Source: Liolophura sinensis (Eukaryota > Mollusca > Polyplacophora > Chitonida > Chitonidae). Taken from it: a stretch of 64,000 nt of DNA. The position numbers were made by a program, and so were the translations under genes. The stretch is from assembly GCF_032854445.1 (NCBI RefSeq), contig NC_088295.1, positions 80,258,028 to 80,322,027 of the forward strand. The letters run 5' to 3'. The notes beneath the pieces were generated by a model. It ran no database searches. It saw only the letters and a list, made by a program, of their open reading frames with translations, and was not told where the DNA came from. Below, piece after piece: positions 48,958 through 63,100 of the stretch (within the stretch, counting starts at the first letter, position 1; each line of letters begins with the position of its first letter).

Positions 48958-49181
48958 TGGAGAACTTGATTGGCATGGAAAAATGTCCTCCGCCTTGCAA
49001 ACCCTATTCGCCTCTGTATAGGCAACGAACATTCACAAAATTTGCTCAATCACTGTTTCCAAACTTGCCTCATGAATCAAGTCGTGCGGTTTTAACCCAG
49101 GGAGTGCAGAAAAAAGGTACAACAAAATGGATTGCCTTGTTTTTGAAGGCGGCCACGGGATCTCTGGCGGTGTGGAACAGG
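48958..49181 (+). CDS. Possible internal exon with a CPPPC motif
   Basis: A pyrimidine-rich acceptor (TACCCTCTTCCTGCCTGGAG) is followed by an open frame starting ENLIGMEKCPPPCKPYSPLY, which continues to AATGSLAVWNR before donor GTATGTGT at 49,182. The CxxxC..Y arrangement loosely recalls the Cys-rich extracellular part of DEG/ENaC channels, but nothing else confirms this. No partner exons were found nearby, so a relic or chance ORF is possible. Confidence 0.2.
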
Positions 49182-52100
49182 TATGTGTCTTGTTCCACTC
49201 AGGCCAAGAGACAAGTCAAAAATGATACTGTCATCAGAAAGACGATCCACTTAAAACTTTAGCTATTAACGCTTTCCAAATTTTTTCACGGAACACAATG
49301 TGGTCATTAGGAAATATATTAATTCTATGATGTTTTATGGACAGAACTGACAGTGTTAAGCACTATTTTCTACCTTCTACCTTCTACAAGATTGGTTTTA
49401 ACAAATGGGATTTGATGTTCTATCCGGGATCTTTTGTTAATTAATAAACTATCGTAAAAATAAAAAATCACACGATCTCACACTTTCTGAATGTCAACCA
49501 CATCAAGAGAAATCAGTTAAGGGGTTTTCGGCCATTCACATATCACATTATAGGGCATGTGATATGTGAATTTTAGCACCAACTATGTACTTGAACGAAT
49601 AGATACTTTCAAAAGATTCCTTCGTTCAGTGGTCGAGGATTGTATGTCTATAAAACATACATGACCGCGTGTCTGACCCCGTTCAGCCTCCACAGACTGT
49701 TTGATGTACACGTTGCCGTTTGTGTCTCTGGAGGGAATAATTTCCGTATTCCGGCAATACATCACACTATCCCATAAATTCTACACTGCCACTGAACATT
49801 AATTTGATATTGGGAGCTGCTAGAATGCTGCTCTCCTGTGCAACGGATATCTCTAACACGCGATATGGGTGCCAATTTCCTGTTATAACTTGGTATACTT
49901 TTATCCAACACTCGAGAGTATGTCTATATACTCTATTCACTACAGTATCAGAAGTCCCAAATGTATCAATATATTGCTAAAATTACAAAAATGCCTATCC
50001 TAACTCATCATTATACAAAACCAATACGCCCGTGTACAATGATAGTGTATATGATTCTGTACAAGATCGCCGAATTATAACTTGTGGTAATGGAACACGA
50101 CGAAAACGGGACGATTTCCTCCCCTTTGAGCTTGAGCCGATCGAACGCGTCAAAATATGTAACTTGATTGGACGATGAAAACATGTTAATCTTACAGCCA
50201 CAAATCAGTCCGCTTGTAGTACATCAAAGGTGCGATGAAACAAGAGACCTTTCTCTGATTTACTGACGGCCAGAAATCGATCGTAGAATTGATTCTGATC
50301 CATTGTAACATTATAATATCACTGCTGGCAAGGTACCGATTCCAGCCAGACAGCACTCCATCTGCACTGCTCTGCTGGTCATCCTTAGGTCAATAAATGC
50401 GTCATTTCGGTCAAATAAATAAAGTTCATTATGGAGTACCCCTTTCAATTATACACTCCTACTTATTTGATGCGAATTCCATGGGCTTCTCCGCAACTCA
50501 ATCGCTTTTCTATCTGCTGTTGGCTAAGACCAATTTGTGGTCGTTTGTCAAGGCTATTTGGAGATCTAATATAACATTCTGCGAACATACAGAAATCTGC
50601 CCTTTTTGCATGGTGCCATTTACTTCGTCTTTCCACATTTTGTCTTGATTATCAGATCTCATTTCTTTTGAAGTTTGCAGAATTAAAACCATTCGCAAAT
50701 TGCAAGTCGTGAATCTAAATCACGCGTTGAAAAGATAATTACATTTTTCATTTGGAGCTTCTTAATTACGTGTTGTGCAAGCGATTCTCTGTAGTAACCA
50801 TGGTTACCAAAGCTTGGATCTTCATGTCTCCATTAAGTTACCAACAGAAATTAAACCTTGCTGTTCGCATGAACCGGTCCATGCATCTCAAATTACACTT
50901 CCGTTGTAACGGTATAACAGACAAATGTCCAGTATGGATGCACAAACAGAACCCGGTCTAGTTAATATCGTAACACCGAAAGCCTTGCAAGCTTTCCAGA
51001 AACTGTCAGGATTTAATCATCGCACAAGTTACGCCTGACTAACATCCACAATATCGAGATGGCCACAACAGTTACAGATCAAAAAGGAGTACACCATTAC
51101 AACTTTTGAGATCATTTGATTTATTATGCATGTGCAAAACCGATAATAAATACACAAGAACCAGGAGAAGTCCACAGCCACCATATCAAACAGCAAATCG
51201 CCAGCGCAATTTGTCCAATTCCTGATTCATAAATAAAACAGCAGTTTATGTATAATCAACCAGTACATTGTCGTCTTACCTACATGTAATAGGTAAAGCT
51301 TCATTCCACTGGTGTTCACAACATGCAATAATATCAACTTCTTAAAAATAAATCTACATACAGACAAAATATACAGCAATTGAACATGTATAGAGATTTT
51401 ATATACAATAATAAACAGTTTTGATTGCATCAGTATTTTCTGGGAGACTAACAATTAAGGATACGGCCAAAATTACCTGGCTTCATTTGCCAGCATACCA
51501 TGCTACAAACAACAGCACACACACCCAACCTTCGCCTATGAGACAAGAGCAGCTGTGACATTTGAAAAAATTGTACCCACAATGACTGAGCATGGTTGAT
51601 CCAGTCCTATGTAAGGCATGAACAGGAAGGTCGGACTGGGAAAACGCAGTTTGTATCATCACCCAAAACAGTCTATATAATCTAGTCATGATTCGTGAAC
51701 AATTTTATAGTGTCCTTTAATCCCTGAAGGTTTACTTGAACAAGTGACAACAAATAAATCACCAGACAACCTACTCATCATTGTAAATAATATATTAGGG
51801 AATACATTTCAGAATCAACTGAAAGAAACTTTCTGACAAAATTTTCCTTGTTGCCATTAAATATACACGACGTTCTCACAGTTGTCAAACAAAATGAGAG
51901 AGAGGAGTGGGTAAAGAATATGGAGTGAATATAAAGAGCATGGTTGCCTGGTGTTCAGAGGTGATTAAACACCAAACCAGTAGGAGCACAGATAAATGAT
52001 ATGGAATCAATCAATGATATGCTTCCTGAACCCACAAGGACAGCATGCCCATTGGGGGCTCATAAATCCTATACAATATTTCTTCTATTTACAGTATCAC

Positions 52101-54053
52101 AGCCTTGCTTTGACAAGCATCCTTGTTACCTGAGGTACATTGGGAGGTGGCTTTGGGGTCATTCCAGGGGAGACTCCAGTGTGCATTAGTTCACTGTGAC
52201 ATACTCTCTACCCTGTCTGTCACAAGCATGCCAGCAATCACAGTACATGCTTAACAGTGGAACATCTGACAGGGAGCATCACCATGAGCAGGTTGTCTTG
52301 ACAGGTCCATTCACTGTCAACCAATGCACACTGGAGTCAAAATATTGCAACTGCCGGAAAATCATCAGTATAAAAACAAAATATGGTTATACAATCTTCT
52401 TTATTACATGGTTACTGTTAGATAGAATATAGTTTATAGACTTTCACAAAGGTCCAATCTTCTGAGCCTTACCACAAAGATTTCCATATAACATAGTTAC
52501 ACTGAACCTGTGTTCATAAATGGTAATTTCTTGGTAGGAAGCTGAAAAAGCTATTGTTGTGTCCTAGAAATCAGCTAATCAGGCTTTTTCAATCACAGGG
52601 CTGAATCATCCTTTTTTATTAAAAAAAAGTCAACCTGAGCCCCTGTAACTTCCTAAGGGCATCACCAGAAGGCCAACTAACTGCTGTAGTATACATCATC
52701 CTTGAGAGGTGATGCTTCACAGGTAAACAGCCAGAGTAAATGACTCCTGTCATACCTGTCTATGCAATCATGCAGGTACGTGTAACAGCGCTCCTTTACA
52801 TTAACAAAACATATTTACGACATGAAAATCAGAACTACTTTTTGGCTATATCAAAACATTTATATCAAACACAGTATGGTTATTGAGGAACAATAATATT
52901 ATAACTACATCTTCATAAACACATGCATGAAAGATGATGTGGGGATGAAGTGGTGGGGGTGGAGGGTGAACAAAATAATTTATGGAATGTCAAAACTTTG
53001 GTGTTTGTCCTGCTCTTATACTTGTCTGGTCAGCCATGGGCATCCAAAATTGCACTTGTCATACTTGAAACTAGGGATTAAAACTAGGGACTAAAAAGTA
53101 GGGTTTATAATTATGATAGAAAAGGGACTCTGCCATGTTCTGAACAAGCACAGAAAAGAGACAAATCTCCGTGGAGGCTGGATGTGACCTCATCCACTAA
53201 TTTGTGGACTTAAGGAACATTTGTGTACTTCATAAACTATCTCGCTTTGTTCAGTCGCAAATGTCTAATTTTGAGTTTTTGATGTTACTTATCCTACATG
53301 GTTTTCTCCCAGTGGGCAAATTTCAAGTCCCTAAAGTTAACGCTAATTGCACAAATAAAATAGTAGATTGCGACATTCAGGAAATGTACTGCTTTCAACA
53401 ATTCCAAAATTAACTGTTATATAAAAAAGTGTAAATATTTCCTGAATAATGGCAAAGTACTCAGAGTTTTTGCATTCACTGATTGAGCGTACATGATCAA
53501 GGAAACTATAGATTTGCTGTAATGCAGTAATGACAATCTCTGACATCAACCAGACTAAAGACAATGATTAGAACAGGAGACATGTTTTCAATAGACAGAT
53601 AATTATACAATGAACAAAGTTGTCTGGCAAATTATCTGTTGTCAAAGATATGGAAAGGGATAAAAGATGATGTATATATCTTGAATATGGCTGTTACCCA
53701 AGTCTGATAATTGAAATACATGTACGTCAAGAAGAAAAATTTACAAAAGCAGTTCATCTTCTTCCAATGAAATCTTGTCAGTGGCAACACAAAAAGCGAC
53801 CCTTGCAATCAACAGGATTCCCTGAGTCTAAGCAATGTTTTTTAACTTTTTATATATAAAAGTCAGCATTTAGTAGTAAGCTGAGATTTTCAGCTAGATT
53901 TACCTATATTATTAGAAATCCCAACAGCTCAAGTATTTAACATTTAAGACATTAATTTCTGAAATAAATTAGACACAAATAGGTCAGAGTATTACAGGTA
54001 TTAATTTGGGATTGTATGACCCTGATGCCGATAGGTACTGAGAGGATCTGAAG
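49182..54053. other. Anonymous sequence left of the kinesin stop; part may be its 3' UTR
   Basis: There are no SINEs or coding exons. The right ~1.4-1.7 kb, to the minus-strand AATAAA candidates at 52,615 and 52,400, could be the kinesin 3' UTR. The 14-bp hairpin at 49,534 is the only other structure noted. Confidence 0.4.
49534..49571. repeat. Inverted repeat (14-bp perfect arms)
   Basis: ATTCACATATCACA (49,534-49,547) and TGTGATATGTGAAT (49,558-49,571), loop TTATAGGGCA. Confidence 0.9.
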
Positions 54054-54187
54054 TTACAGCAGCACACATACAGACGTCCCGCTCTGACGTTCTGCTGAAG
54101 ATTTAGAGCTCTTCTTCCTCGGCTTTCTGGGTGTATCATCATCATCACTGTCACTGTCACTGCTGTCATCATTATCATCACCTTTAT
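54054..54187 (-). CDS. KIF28: KIF28-like terminal exon: acidic/basic tail and stop
   Basis: The acceptor is ..TTGTTACAG. It encodes DKGDDNDDSSDSDSDDDD, then TPRKPRKKSSKSS and a final SGTSVCVLL followed by TAA. The split charge (Asp/Ser block then Lys/Arg block) is low complexity and could be a phosphorylated or cargo-binding tail; that role is inference. An alternative downstream exon cannot be excluded. Confidence 0.75.
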
Positions 54188-57100
54188 CTGTAACAACATC
54201 ACAATGCTGAGATATATACATCCCTGATGCAATGGATTATTATCTGGCATGCTAGAACCAATCTGAAAGTAGCGTTCTACATGTAGCTAACACCACAAAC
54301 ATAACACACACATTGCAACATGGTGACAACGTGGTAATGCAGGCACCTGATATCATGGTGACAACATGGTTATGTAGGCAAGGGATAGCATAGTGATAAC
54401 ATGGTTATGTGGGCAAGGGATAACATAGTGATAACATGGTTATGTATGCACCCCATATCATGGTGACAACATAGTAATATAGACACCAGATATCATGGTG
54501 ACAACATGGTAATGTAGGCACCTGACATCGTGGTGACAACATGGTTATGTAGGCACCTGATATCATGGTGACAACATGGTTATGTGGGCAAGGGATAACA
54601 TAGTGATAACATGGTTATGTACCCCATATCATGGTGACAACATGGTAATGTAGACACCAGATATCATGGTGACAACATGGTAATGTAGGCACCTGACATT
54701 GTGGTGACAACATGGTTATGTAGGCACCTGATATCATGGTGAAAACATGGTTATGTATGCACCTGATATCATGGTGACAACATGGTTATGTAGGCATCTG
54801 ATATCATGGTGACAAGACCGTTATGTAGGCACCAGATATCATGGTAACCACATGGTTATGTAGGCACCGGATGTCATGGTAACAACATGGTTATGTAGCC
54901 ATTGAATATCATGGTGACAACATGGTTATGTAGGCACCAGATGTCATGGTAACAACATGGTTACGTAGACACCCGATGTCATGGTGACAACACGGTTATG
55001 TAGGCATCCAGTATCATGGTGACAACTATCCTGGCAACAATAATTACCGTTTATTAAAAAAAACACTTTCTATTTTTTCCACCCAAAAAAAAAAAAAAAA
55101 AATTCAGATACTCACAAGCAGTGTATACAGGAATAGCCTTCAATGTGTGAGCAAAGTAGAAAAGGCTCTTCTTACGTTAGGCATGAGGAGACACAGTGAT
55201 TATAAGTTAGTGATATGTTTTCTCCAGACAACTCTGGAAGAGCCAGGAACATTCCCCCATCACCGCAGGCGCTGGATACAAATCTGTATGACTTCAGCCA
55301 TGGATGTAGGCTAAATGTAGATTTTACACGTTAGACGTAATGCTGATGCCCATATAAGGCAGCAGATAACCACCTGCGATATGTATATGTGTGCTGTGAA
55401 TGAAGGCACGTACCCCTATTTACCTTTGTCCTTGACCAACAGTTTAAGGCACTTGTTAGCCTCGTCCGCTGATTTTGCATGATATAGCTCTTTCAGCACC
55501 GATGACTTCACTCTCTTCTTGTCATTTTCTTCCAATAAAGCTATTAGATCCTTGAAGTATTGCTAATGCAAACAAAGAACAATGAACATTAATAGAGATC
55601 ATCAAAATCAGCTTCATATATGTGATCCTAAGGAAGAAAGGATTGAAACAGTACTTTTCACTTGATTAGAATTTATCAAAATATGCCAAGATTAACAAGT
55701 TGGAGCACAAGAGAGTTTTTACCAAAATCTTTACTGGTGTTAAGCATTTATCCAGCATGAATTACTTATTAAATTATGTTATTTGATTCGTCATTAATAT
55801 CAAACTTAAGAATAGCCTACTATTATATATAGGCTGTCAGATTTATTTCTTTCACCTATGAAATGATTGTAAGCTTCTCACCAGTTTAGCTTCTGTCTGC
55901 TGCTGTCTCTTCTGCAGTAGAGCCACCTGCATCATATACTTCACCTTGTCTGGGTCATGACTCTACATAACAAAGGAAACAGTGGAGATTACATGTTCAA
56001 GGATTATTCTCAACACAGCATTTTATTATTAGAATTTTAAACAAATAGCCAATGGACAGCTATCAAAATAAAACACACACCTAAAAGCTGACAAACTATC
56101 ATTAACATAAAATAATTTGTTTGATGGTGTGTTTTATGCCATACTCAAGAATATTTCACTTATGTGATGACGGCCAGCGTTATGGTGGGAGGATACGGGG
56201 CTCTGAGGAAACCCACGAACATCAGAACGTTACTGACAGACCTTCCCATGTACGGCCGGAGAGGAAGCAAGCAAAGAAATAATAATGAAAAAAATAAAAG
56301 TATAGAAAGACTGATCGAGGGTGGTGTATTGGTCTCACCTTTGTGTTTGTGTTTGTAGCAGACACGTGTCCTTTGGTCAAAGCCTCTGTCAACATGGCTG
56401 TCTTTGTGTTGACTGTCTTCTTCTTCTGGGGAGGCTTCTGCTTGCCCCAGATTTGGATCATGATAGCACTGTCCTTTAAATACTCAATTAACTGAAGAGG
56501 ATAGAACAAACAATACATGTCAACACCATTACATTAATGTACATGTGTATATGTCCATATGTGAACAAACACATTTAACTTACAATTGCTGTTCAATATT
56601 ATATTCCTTCCTGCAGTGAACATTCCTAAAATATATGAAATATACTATACTGGTATTTCATTAGACATACTGTCTAGTGCTAGCTTTATATCTAAAGCGA
56701 TGAAGCCAAGCATACCTTTTCCGTGGCATTAGGGAAGTCAAACTGTTTTTTAAAGTTCCAGTCAGGGTTACATGTGTTTGGGATTTTCTTTGTTTCGTTG
56801 TACTTGTCATCAGTATACACCAAGAACTTTGCATAAAGGTCCTGTAATAATCCACAAACAGACCAAATTCACGACCCATGTATACTTATGCATATAAATA
56901 TAGACAGTATTCCAGTGGGAGGAAGTTTTTACTCATGTAGACCTCTCAATCCATCTGATGTCAAGTGTTGGTAAGTTGTACAAATTAATGTTGTTGCCAA
57001 ACGATTTCTAAGATCATGTGTACAACAGCTGTGCCTGCCAATTACCAATTACTCACATTGTACAAGTATTTATAAATCATGGTAAAATGGTACCCTGCAA

Positions 57101-60100
57101 TAAATTTATTTCTAATTTTATAAATACAGCTACATCATTCAAAAGCAATACATTCTCTACACCGGCAGCAAAAGGCTCATGTACATGGGAAAGTTTGCCA
57201 GTCTGCAGATGGTCGTGGGTTTCCCTCGGGCACTGACTGATGTCCTCCCACCATAATGATGGCCGCCATTGTATAAGTAAAATATTCTTGACTGCGGCGT
57301 AAAACACCAATCAAATATACAAAAGGGCTCACAGCTGAACATCCACCATCACGTTTATCACAGAATTCTAACATAAAGTAGTTACACTGCTTTAAAATAA
57401 AGTCATTATTCAGGATAGATTTACTACTGTCTTGTCAATATGACTTGTATAACACACATGATAGCAGGCTGACATGTATTGGGTTTCTTACCGTGAACCT
57501 GTTCGGTAGACCTCGGGCACTGGTGATTTTCACAACAAAATGTATCTCCTTCCCTATCTGATCTTCTGGTTTCTCCACAAACACATCATCAGCCTCGGTG
57601 TACTCTTTGCCCTTTTTATTACATGGAATAATCTCAGTCTGAAATGGTAATGGTGAGAGCAAGTCAGGTATAAACTAGCACCAGTGGTGAAAACATCTAT
57701 TTGTTTGACAAGTGTGAAATGCCTAACTCAGAGCTGAACATTACTGGTACCAAAGTTATGACGTCCAGGTTTAGAATGAGTTTGTACATGTATACAGTAC
57801 AGTGTTTGGGGTGAGGTAGTAACTTATATCAGAAGATTGGTAGCACCCAAGATGAATACTTACATTGAGTAAACCCACTTCTGTGCCTTTAAAGTCTGTG
57901 ATTTCCAGCTGCTCCTTTGTCTCTATCTGTAAAACACAAAACAAACTCATTAACAACAGTATGTTAATTCTGATTTAATCCATTGTGAATAGGTTGCGTG
58001 CTATATGTGACACAACCTGTGTTGAAACAAGTTGCCACCATGATGACTGAGACCTACAGTTGTAATTGCATATATGGATAACAACGCATATGCAATTATA
58101 AAGTTCTGGTTTCTAACATAAAAATGTGGCAGAAATGTGTATATCTGAACTTCTGAAATACAATAATAGTACCTTTACTGACACCATGCTACAGGTGTAG
58201 AGATGATCGCATAGCACTCAACAAATGTTTCCACTGTGAACTGATGAAGTGACATTTATTATACATGTAATAGTCCATTCACATGACAATGAGGCATATG
58301 AAAGCACACACGTCATATTGAAAACAAAGACCTAAGCTTATGCATAACAAGTCATATACCATTTTCTGTACACTTCCCTAACATGTTGTCACACTGTCAC
58401 TGGAAATGTGGCACTTCAAAAAATTTTTTCATTATTAAGTCCGTTGATCTTTGGGGAACATCATTTTCAAACGATAGCATCATTTACTTATTTATTGAAC
58501 TGATTGGTGTTTTGCGTCAAATTCAATGTATTTCATTTTTTCAATATTTCATGCATATGACTGCAACAAGCATTATGGCAAGAGGAACCCATGCAGAGCC
58601 AAGACCATCTGCAAAGAGAAAGCTATTATGAGCTGGACTTGAACTACAGAGATGAAATCAGCGAGAGGATCCTGGGTCACTGTCAAGTTGCTGGGCTGGT
58701 ATGTTAACCACAACCATGAAAGCCCCCAGCATCATTTAGTTGTATTTTCCCAAATTTCATGATTCTAGTCTGGTTAGCATCTTAGATACAGTGAATAGAC
58801 TACACTAAAATGTAACTGATGAAACAGATGAGAGGCAGGCTTGACTTGATTTGGTTGTTCCCCAATACAAGAATTTTTCACTTATACAATGGCAGTGAGT
58901 TTTATGGGTTGAGTTGATCAGAGTGCCCAGGGTAAACCACCAACCTACTGATGCTAGCAAAAGCACTGGGGAGCCCTCACAGCGATCAGACATACCATTA
59001 ACTTTGTACAAAACAAAACACCTTTTCCTCCAGTCTCACTGTTGGCTGGTTGATCAATGTCATATTAAACAAAAAAAGCACTCACACTGAAGGCCAATGA
59101 TTGAAGCCAGACTTTTACACTGCCAATGTGGAACTCAGCGCTGAGGTCTTCATCAAATGGATCTTTCTCCTGTAAAGTAAATACATAATGCACACATGAA
59201 TATTCTTTTGGTTAGAAAACTTATTGCGTACAACATATATTAACACATGAAAATTAATATTATTTACAGCTTCAAATATTCACAACATCTGCCTATGACA
59301 TGCAATAGCTAATCCTAAAATATGTACCTTGGTGTAGTGGATATTTATACAAATGTTTTGACTGCACTGTGATGTACCAGGAGACATCAATCAAGGTTAA
59401 TGGACAAATATAAGGTAGTTGAGACCAGTGATTTATTTATTAGGTGTTTAATTGATCTCAGACCACTGAAGAATTAATACTGGTAACCTGTACCAGTCTG
59501 CCACACTACATATACACTAGGCCACACACCATGGAGCACTGTTGATCAGCACACAGTCTCACTCACCTTGGGCAAGTCCCACTCATCCCCCTCCTGGTAG
59601 TTCTGGTACATCTCCTGCATGATGTATTTACGGTTCAGGAATTTCTGTCGTGTCCAAATCCACTCGTGTTTGGTCTCCAGGTGCACAACTCGTACCATCA
59701 CCTTAAGGCAACAAATCATATAACCACATTATCAACCAACAGACACTAATGACGCGGCATGAAATACTTCTAATGACAAAATTTCCTTAGACAATGTCTT
59801 CATATCTTTTACAGAGCACTACCAATTTGACTCTCCCCTACCACTAATTACCTCTTATATTCAAGGAAAGGATGGCAGACATTTAAAAGACCAAAAAAAA
59901 AAAAAGGACAGAAAAAAAAAAAAAAAACAAGAAAAAAACAAGCAGATGCCCACCTCTGTTCTGCCGTGAATTTCCCCTCGTGCCTCAGGGGAGACAACCA
60001 TGAGCTCAAACTTCATCTTCTTGTCTAGTTCCTCACTGATGGAGTTAGCTTCTTCGATGGCAGGTATTAACTCCAGCATATCGTCTTTGAGTAAAGCATC

Positions 60101-63100
60101 CTCTGTCAGAGGCAACACAAGACATATGATTAGACTGAATCATTCACCTGACTTTGATTCTCCTTTACTCTGAATTCAATAATATGCCCTGAAATGGCAC
60201 TTACATGTACATACCCTAAAAACAGTTAAGATTTATTTATTTTTTTAATTCCTTCTTTGATCCATTCATAACTAATAACATTTAAATAAAAAGCTATCAG
60301 CTTTATACTGGTGGATGCAACTAGATAAGAGCACTTTCTTGACCACTATATCTGACCCACAAACATGTACCTGAAAAACCTCCTGACCAGTTCAGTAATC
60401 ACCTAACCATATCGCCCATGACTACATTGCACATGTACATTGCACCTTGTATACTTGTAAATACTGCTATATCTCTACACGTACATGCAGCTGGAAAACC
60501 TCCTGCCGACTGGTGAATGCCACTTTGTCTCTATACCAGTATACATACATCAAACTGGAAAACCTCATGACCAGTTGAGGCAGCATATGTTGGATTCAAT
60601 GTTTTCTTACCTTTAGATTTATTTTCTGAGCTCATATCAAAGCCTGATTTCTTGGCTATTTCCTCTTGAGCCATCTCAAAGGTAACCTCAGGGAATGGGG
60701 TGCTGGTTAGCTGAGCCTCTCGTGGGTTAGCATAGACAAAGTACTGAGTTGTACCAAACAGCAGTCTGAATGCAAACATATTAAATCCAACGAATTGATA
60801 AACACATTCAATGTATTTATGATTACCATCTGACTAAAGAAAATTATTCTTTGGGCAAATAAACATGGGGCAGTGTAGCTTGGTGTCCAGAGTTTCCAAA
60901 CTACAAATATTTATACCATATGAAAATCAGTACAAAAGATGCATTCAAAAAAAAATACAGCATGTTCATGTTCTTCTCCAAAGACACATGCTCCTGATAA
61001 AGTCTACAAACAATGAGTCTCAAAACTGCTAATGACTGATTTGCATATTGCAATGTAGATGTACATTTATTTATTAAAGCAATACATATCAAGAAAAAAG
61101 TAAACTGAAAATAAAAAAACATTACATAATCAGAATGAAATCTTGAGTTTTCTGGATCAAGTCTCATATATAAGAAGACAAAGTGATGTACATTAAGTAG
61201 CAAACCTGTCATTGTGATGAAGCTGTGTCTTAGCTGTAACAGCCTTGCCATTGCGCAGTAAGCGGACGTTTGCGCACCCAGCCTCTATGACATATCCACC
61301 ACTGTCTATGGAGATGATAGCATGTCTCTCTGCTATGCTATATAAGAAACGAAAGGAGAAGAAAATTCACTACGTCAACAGTAAACCTTGTTCTTTTAGA
61401 AAAGTTTCCAAAGTAGAGCAACAGTCCAGTGATCAAAGGAATACACCTGTGAACTACGACCAATCACACTAACCCTCCAAGCTAAATATTACCTAATTCA
61501 TATGCACTTGCACAAATGGCATTATTGATATAAAACTGACACAGATTGTTGCCCAAATCTGTTTCTGCATAATATAGTCTAGAATGGTACTTTTCAGCTA
61601 CATGTAAACAAGCCAACACACCTTGGACCCACTAGAGTGATATCGTTGGGGCCGGTGCCTTTAGGGTTGCCCACTGTTTTCTCTGGGGTATCAATGAAGA
61701 AGATGATGCGCCCAGTTAGCATGGGGTCCATGTTCAGGTTGTACAGGTGAGCCACAGAGTTCCTTTTCTCGTTTACCTCTGTGTGGGATGGGTGAGGCTC
61801 GCCCTGGAGGAGCAAGAAAAACAAAGCTTAACCTGAAGTACTGAAGTTAATAAAGTTTATACTGATGTTAAGTTTTAGCTAACTAAATTTACTTGTACAT
61901 GTTTTACTATATGCAATTAAACAGAAAATAAAATGTTACATGTACCTGACAATGTGCTCATTAATTTAAGATAAGTTTTCCCAACTTCTCTGATGTCAAG
62001 AATGTTAACTGGTTAAATTAACACTAATTTATTAATATTTCATACAGCACTTGACTGTACTCATACAGTGCAACCCTTGTAGTAGTGGCAATATTTTACA
62101 CAACCATTGTACTCCACAGCAAACACAGCTATTGTTATACTCACAGACTCCTGCACAGTTCTAGCAGCAGCAAGCTTCTCTTCAAAGTTCTTCTTCATTT
62201 CCTCCATTTCCAGCTGATTTTTTGCCAACAAACTCTCATACTCTTGACTCAACTCTTCTTTCAGACTTGCTCGTTCTAATAAATCAGAGAGGAAAACAGC
62301 CGTGCAGTATCCACAATATGGAAAGTATTTCAAAGTAATTGAAAACGTAGAGAGCAATTGATCAAAAATGTGTAAAAAGATCAGTTTGACATAGATATTA
62401 ACAAATGTTTCATCCAATATGAAGAAAAGTGTATTATTTCTTATTATACAGTTGGGTAACTGGTCCCACCTTCAGCTGCAATAACCAATATGTGTTTTTA
62501 AAATAAAGAGCAAACATGTATAATGACAAATTTCAAGTTCGTATATTCCATTATATATGGAAAAATTCTCTGTTTGGCTTTATGTTCACTATATTTGGGG
62601 GTAAAGAGATGGGGTGAAGACAAAAGAGTATTTTGAGTTCTTAAAAAGTAGTCAATTGGAGAGAAAGTAAAAGGTAAAATTGACTGCTAAAAATGTCAAA
62701 AACAATCGCAGTTTATGTATATCTTTCAAAACAAAACAAAGTCACATTGTAGAAGATTACAAGGTAATATGTTAAAGACTTTAAAGCAAAAGACAGATCA
62801 AAAGAGAATTTAAGAAATTATGCAAAGCGTATCAAATCTGTGATTTAGTCATTAGGCTATATGCTGAACTAAAAGTCCCATATTATGCCTTGACAGGGAT
62901 GTCACAGGGTTCACACAAGTATTACTAAGTATTTCTTATTTGTTGACATACAGTGGTGTATCAAACAAAGTCAATTTCCCTGTTCTACATGTATCCAAAA
63001 GAGCACCATGATGAAAAGTAAAGAATGCAGGCTTGCAAATTAAACACAGAGAAACAGTAGATTACTGATTAAAAAGGAAAATGATTGTATTCACAGCAGG

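Noticed and set aside
54310-55030. Regular direct repeats considered as a CRISPR array
   Set aside because: There are no unique spacers, the units abut, and the context is a eukaryotic intron.
59861-60118. Poly-Phe C terminus of the ORF over a kinesin exon
   Set aside because: It is intron sequence read past the donor at 59,953. The true exon ends at 59,954.
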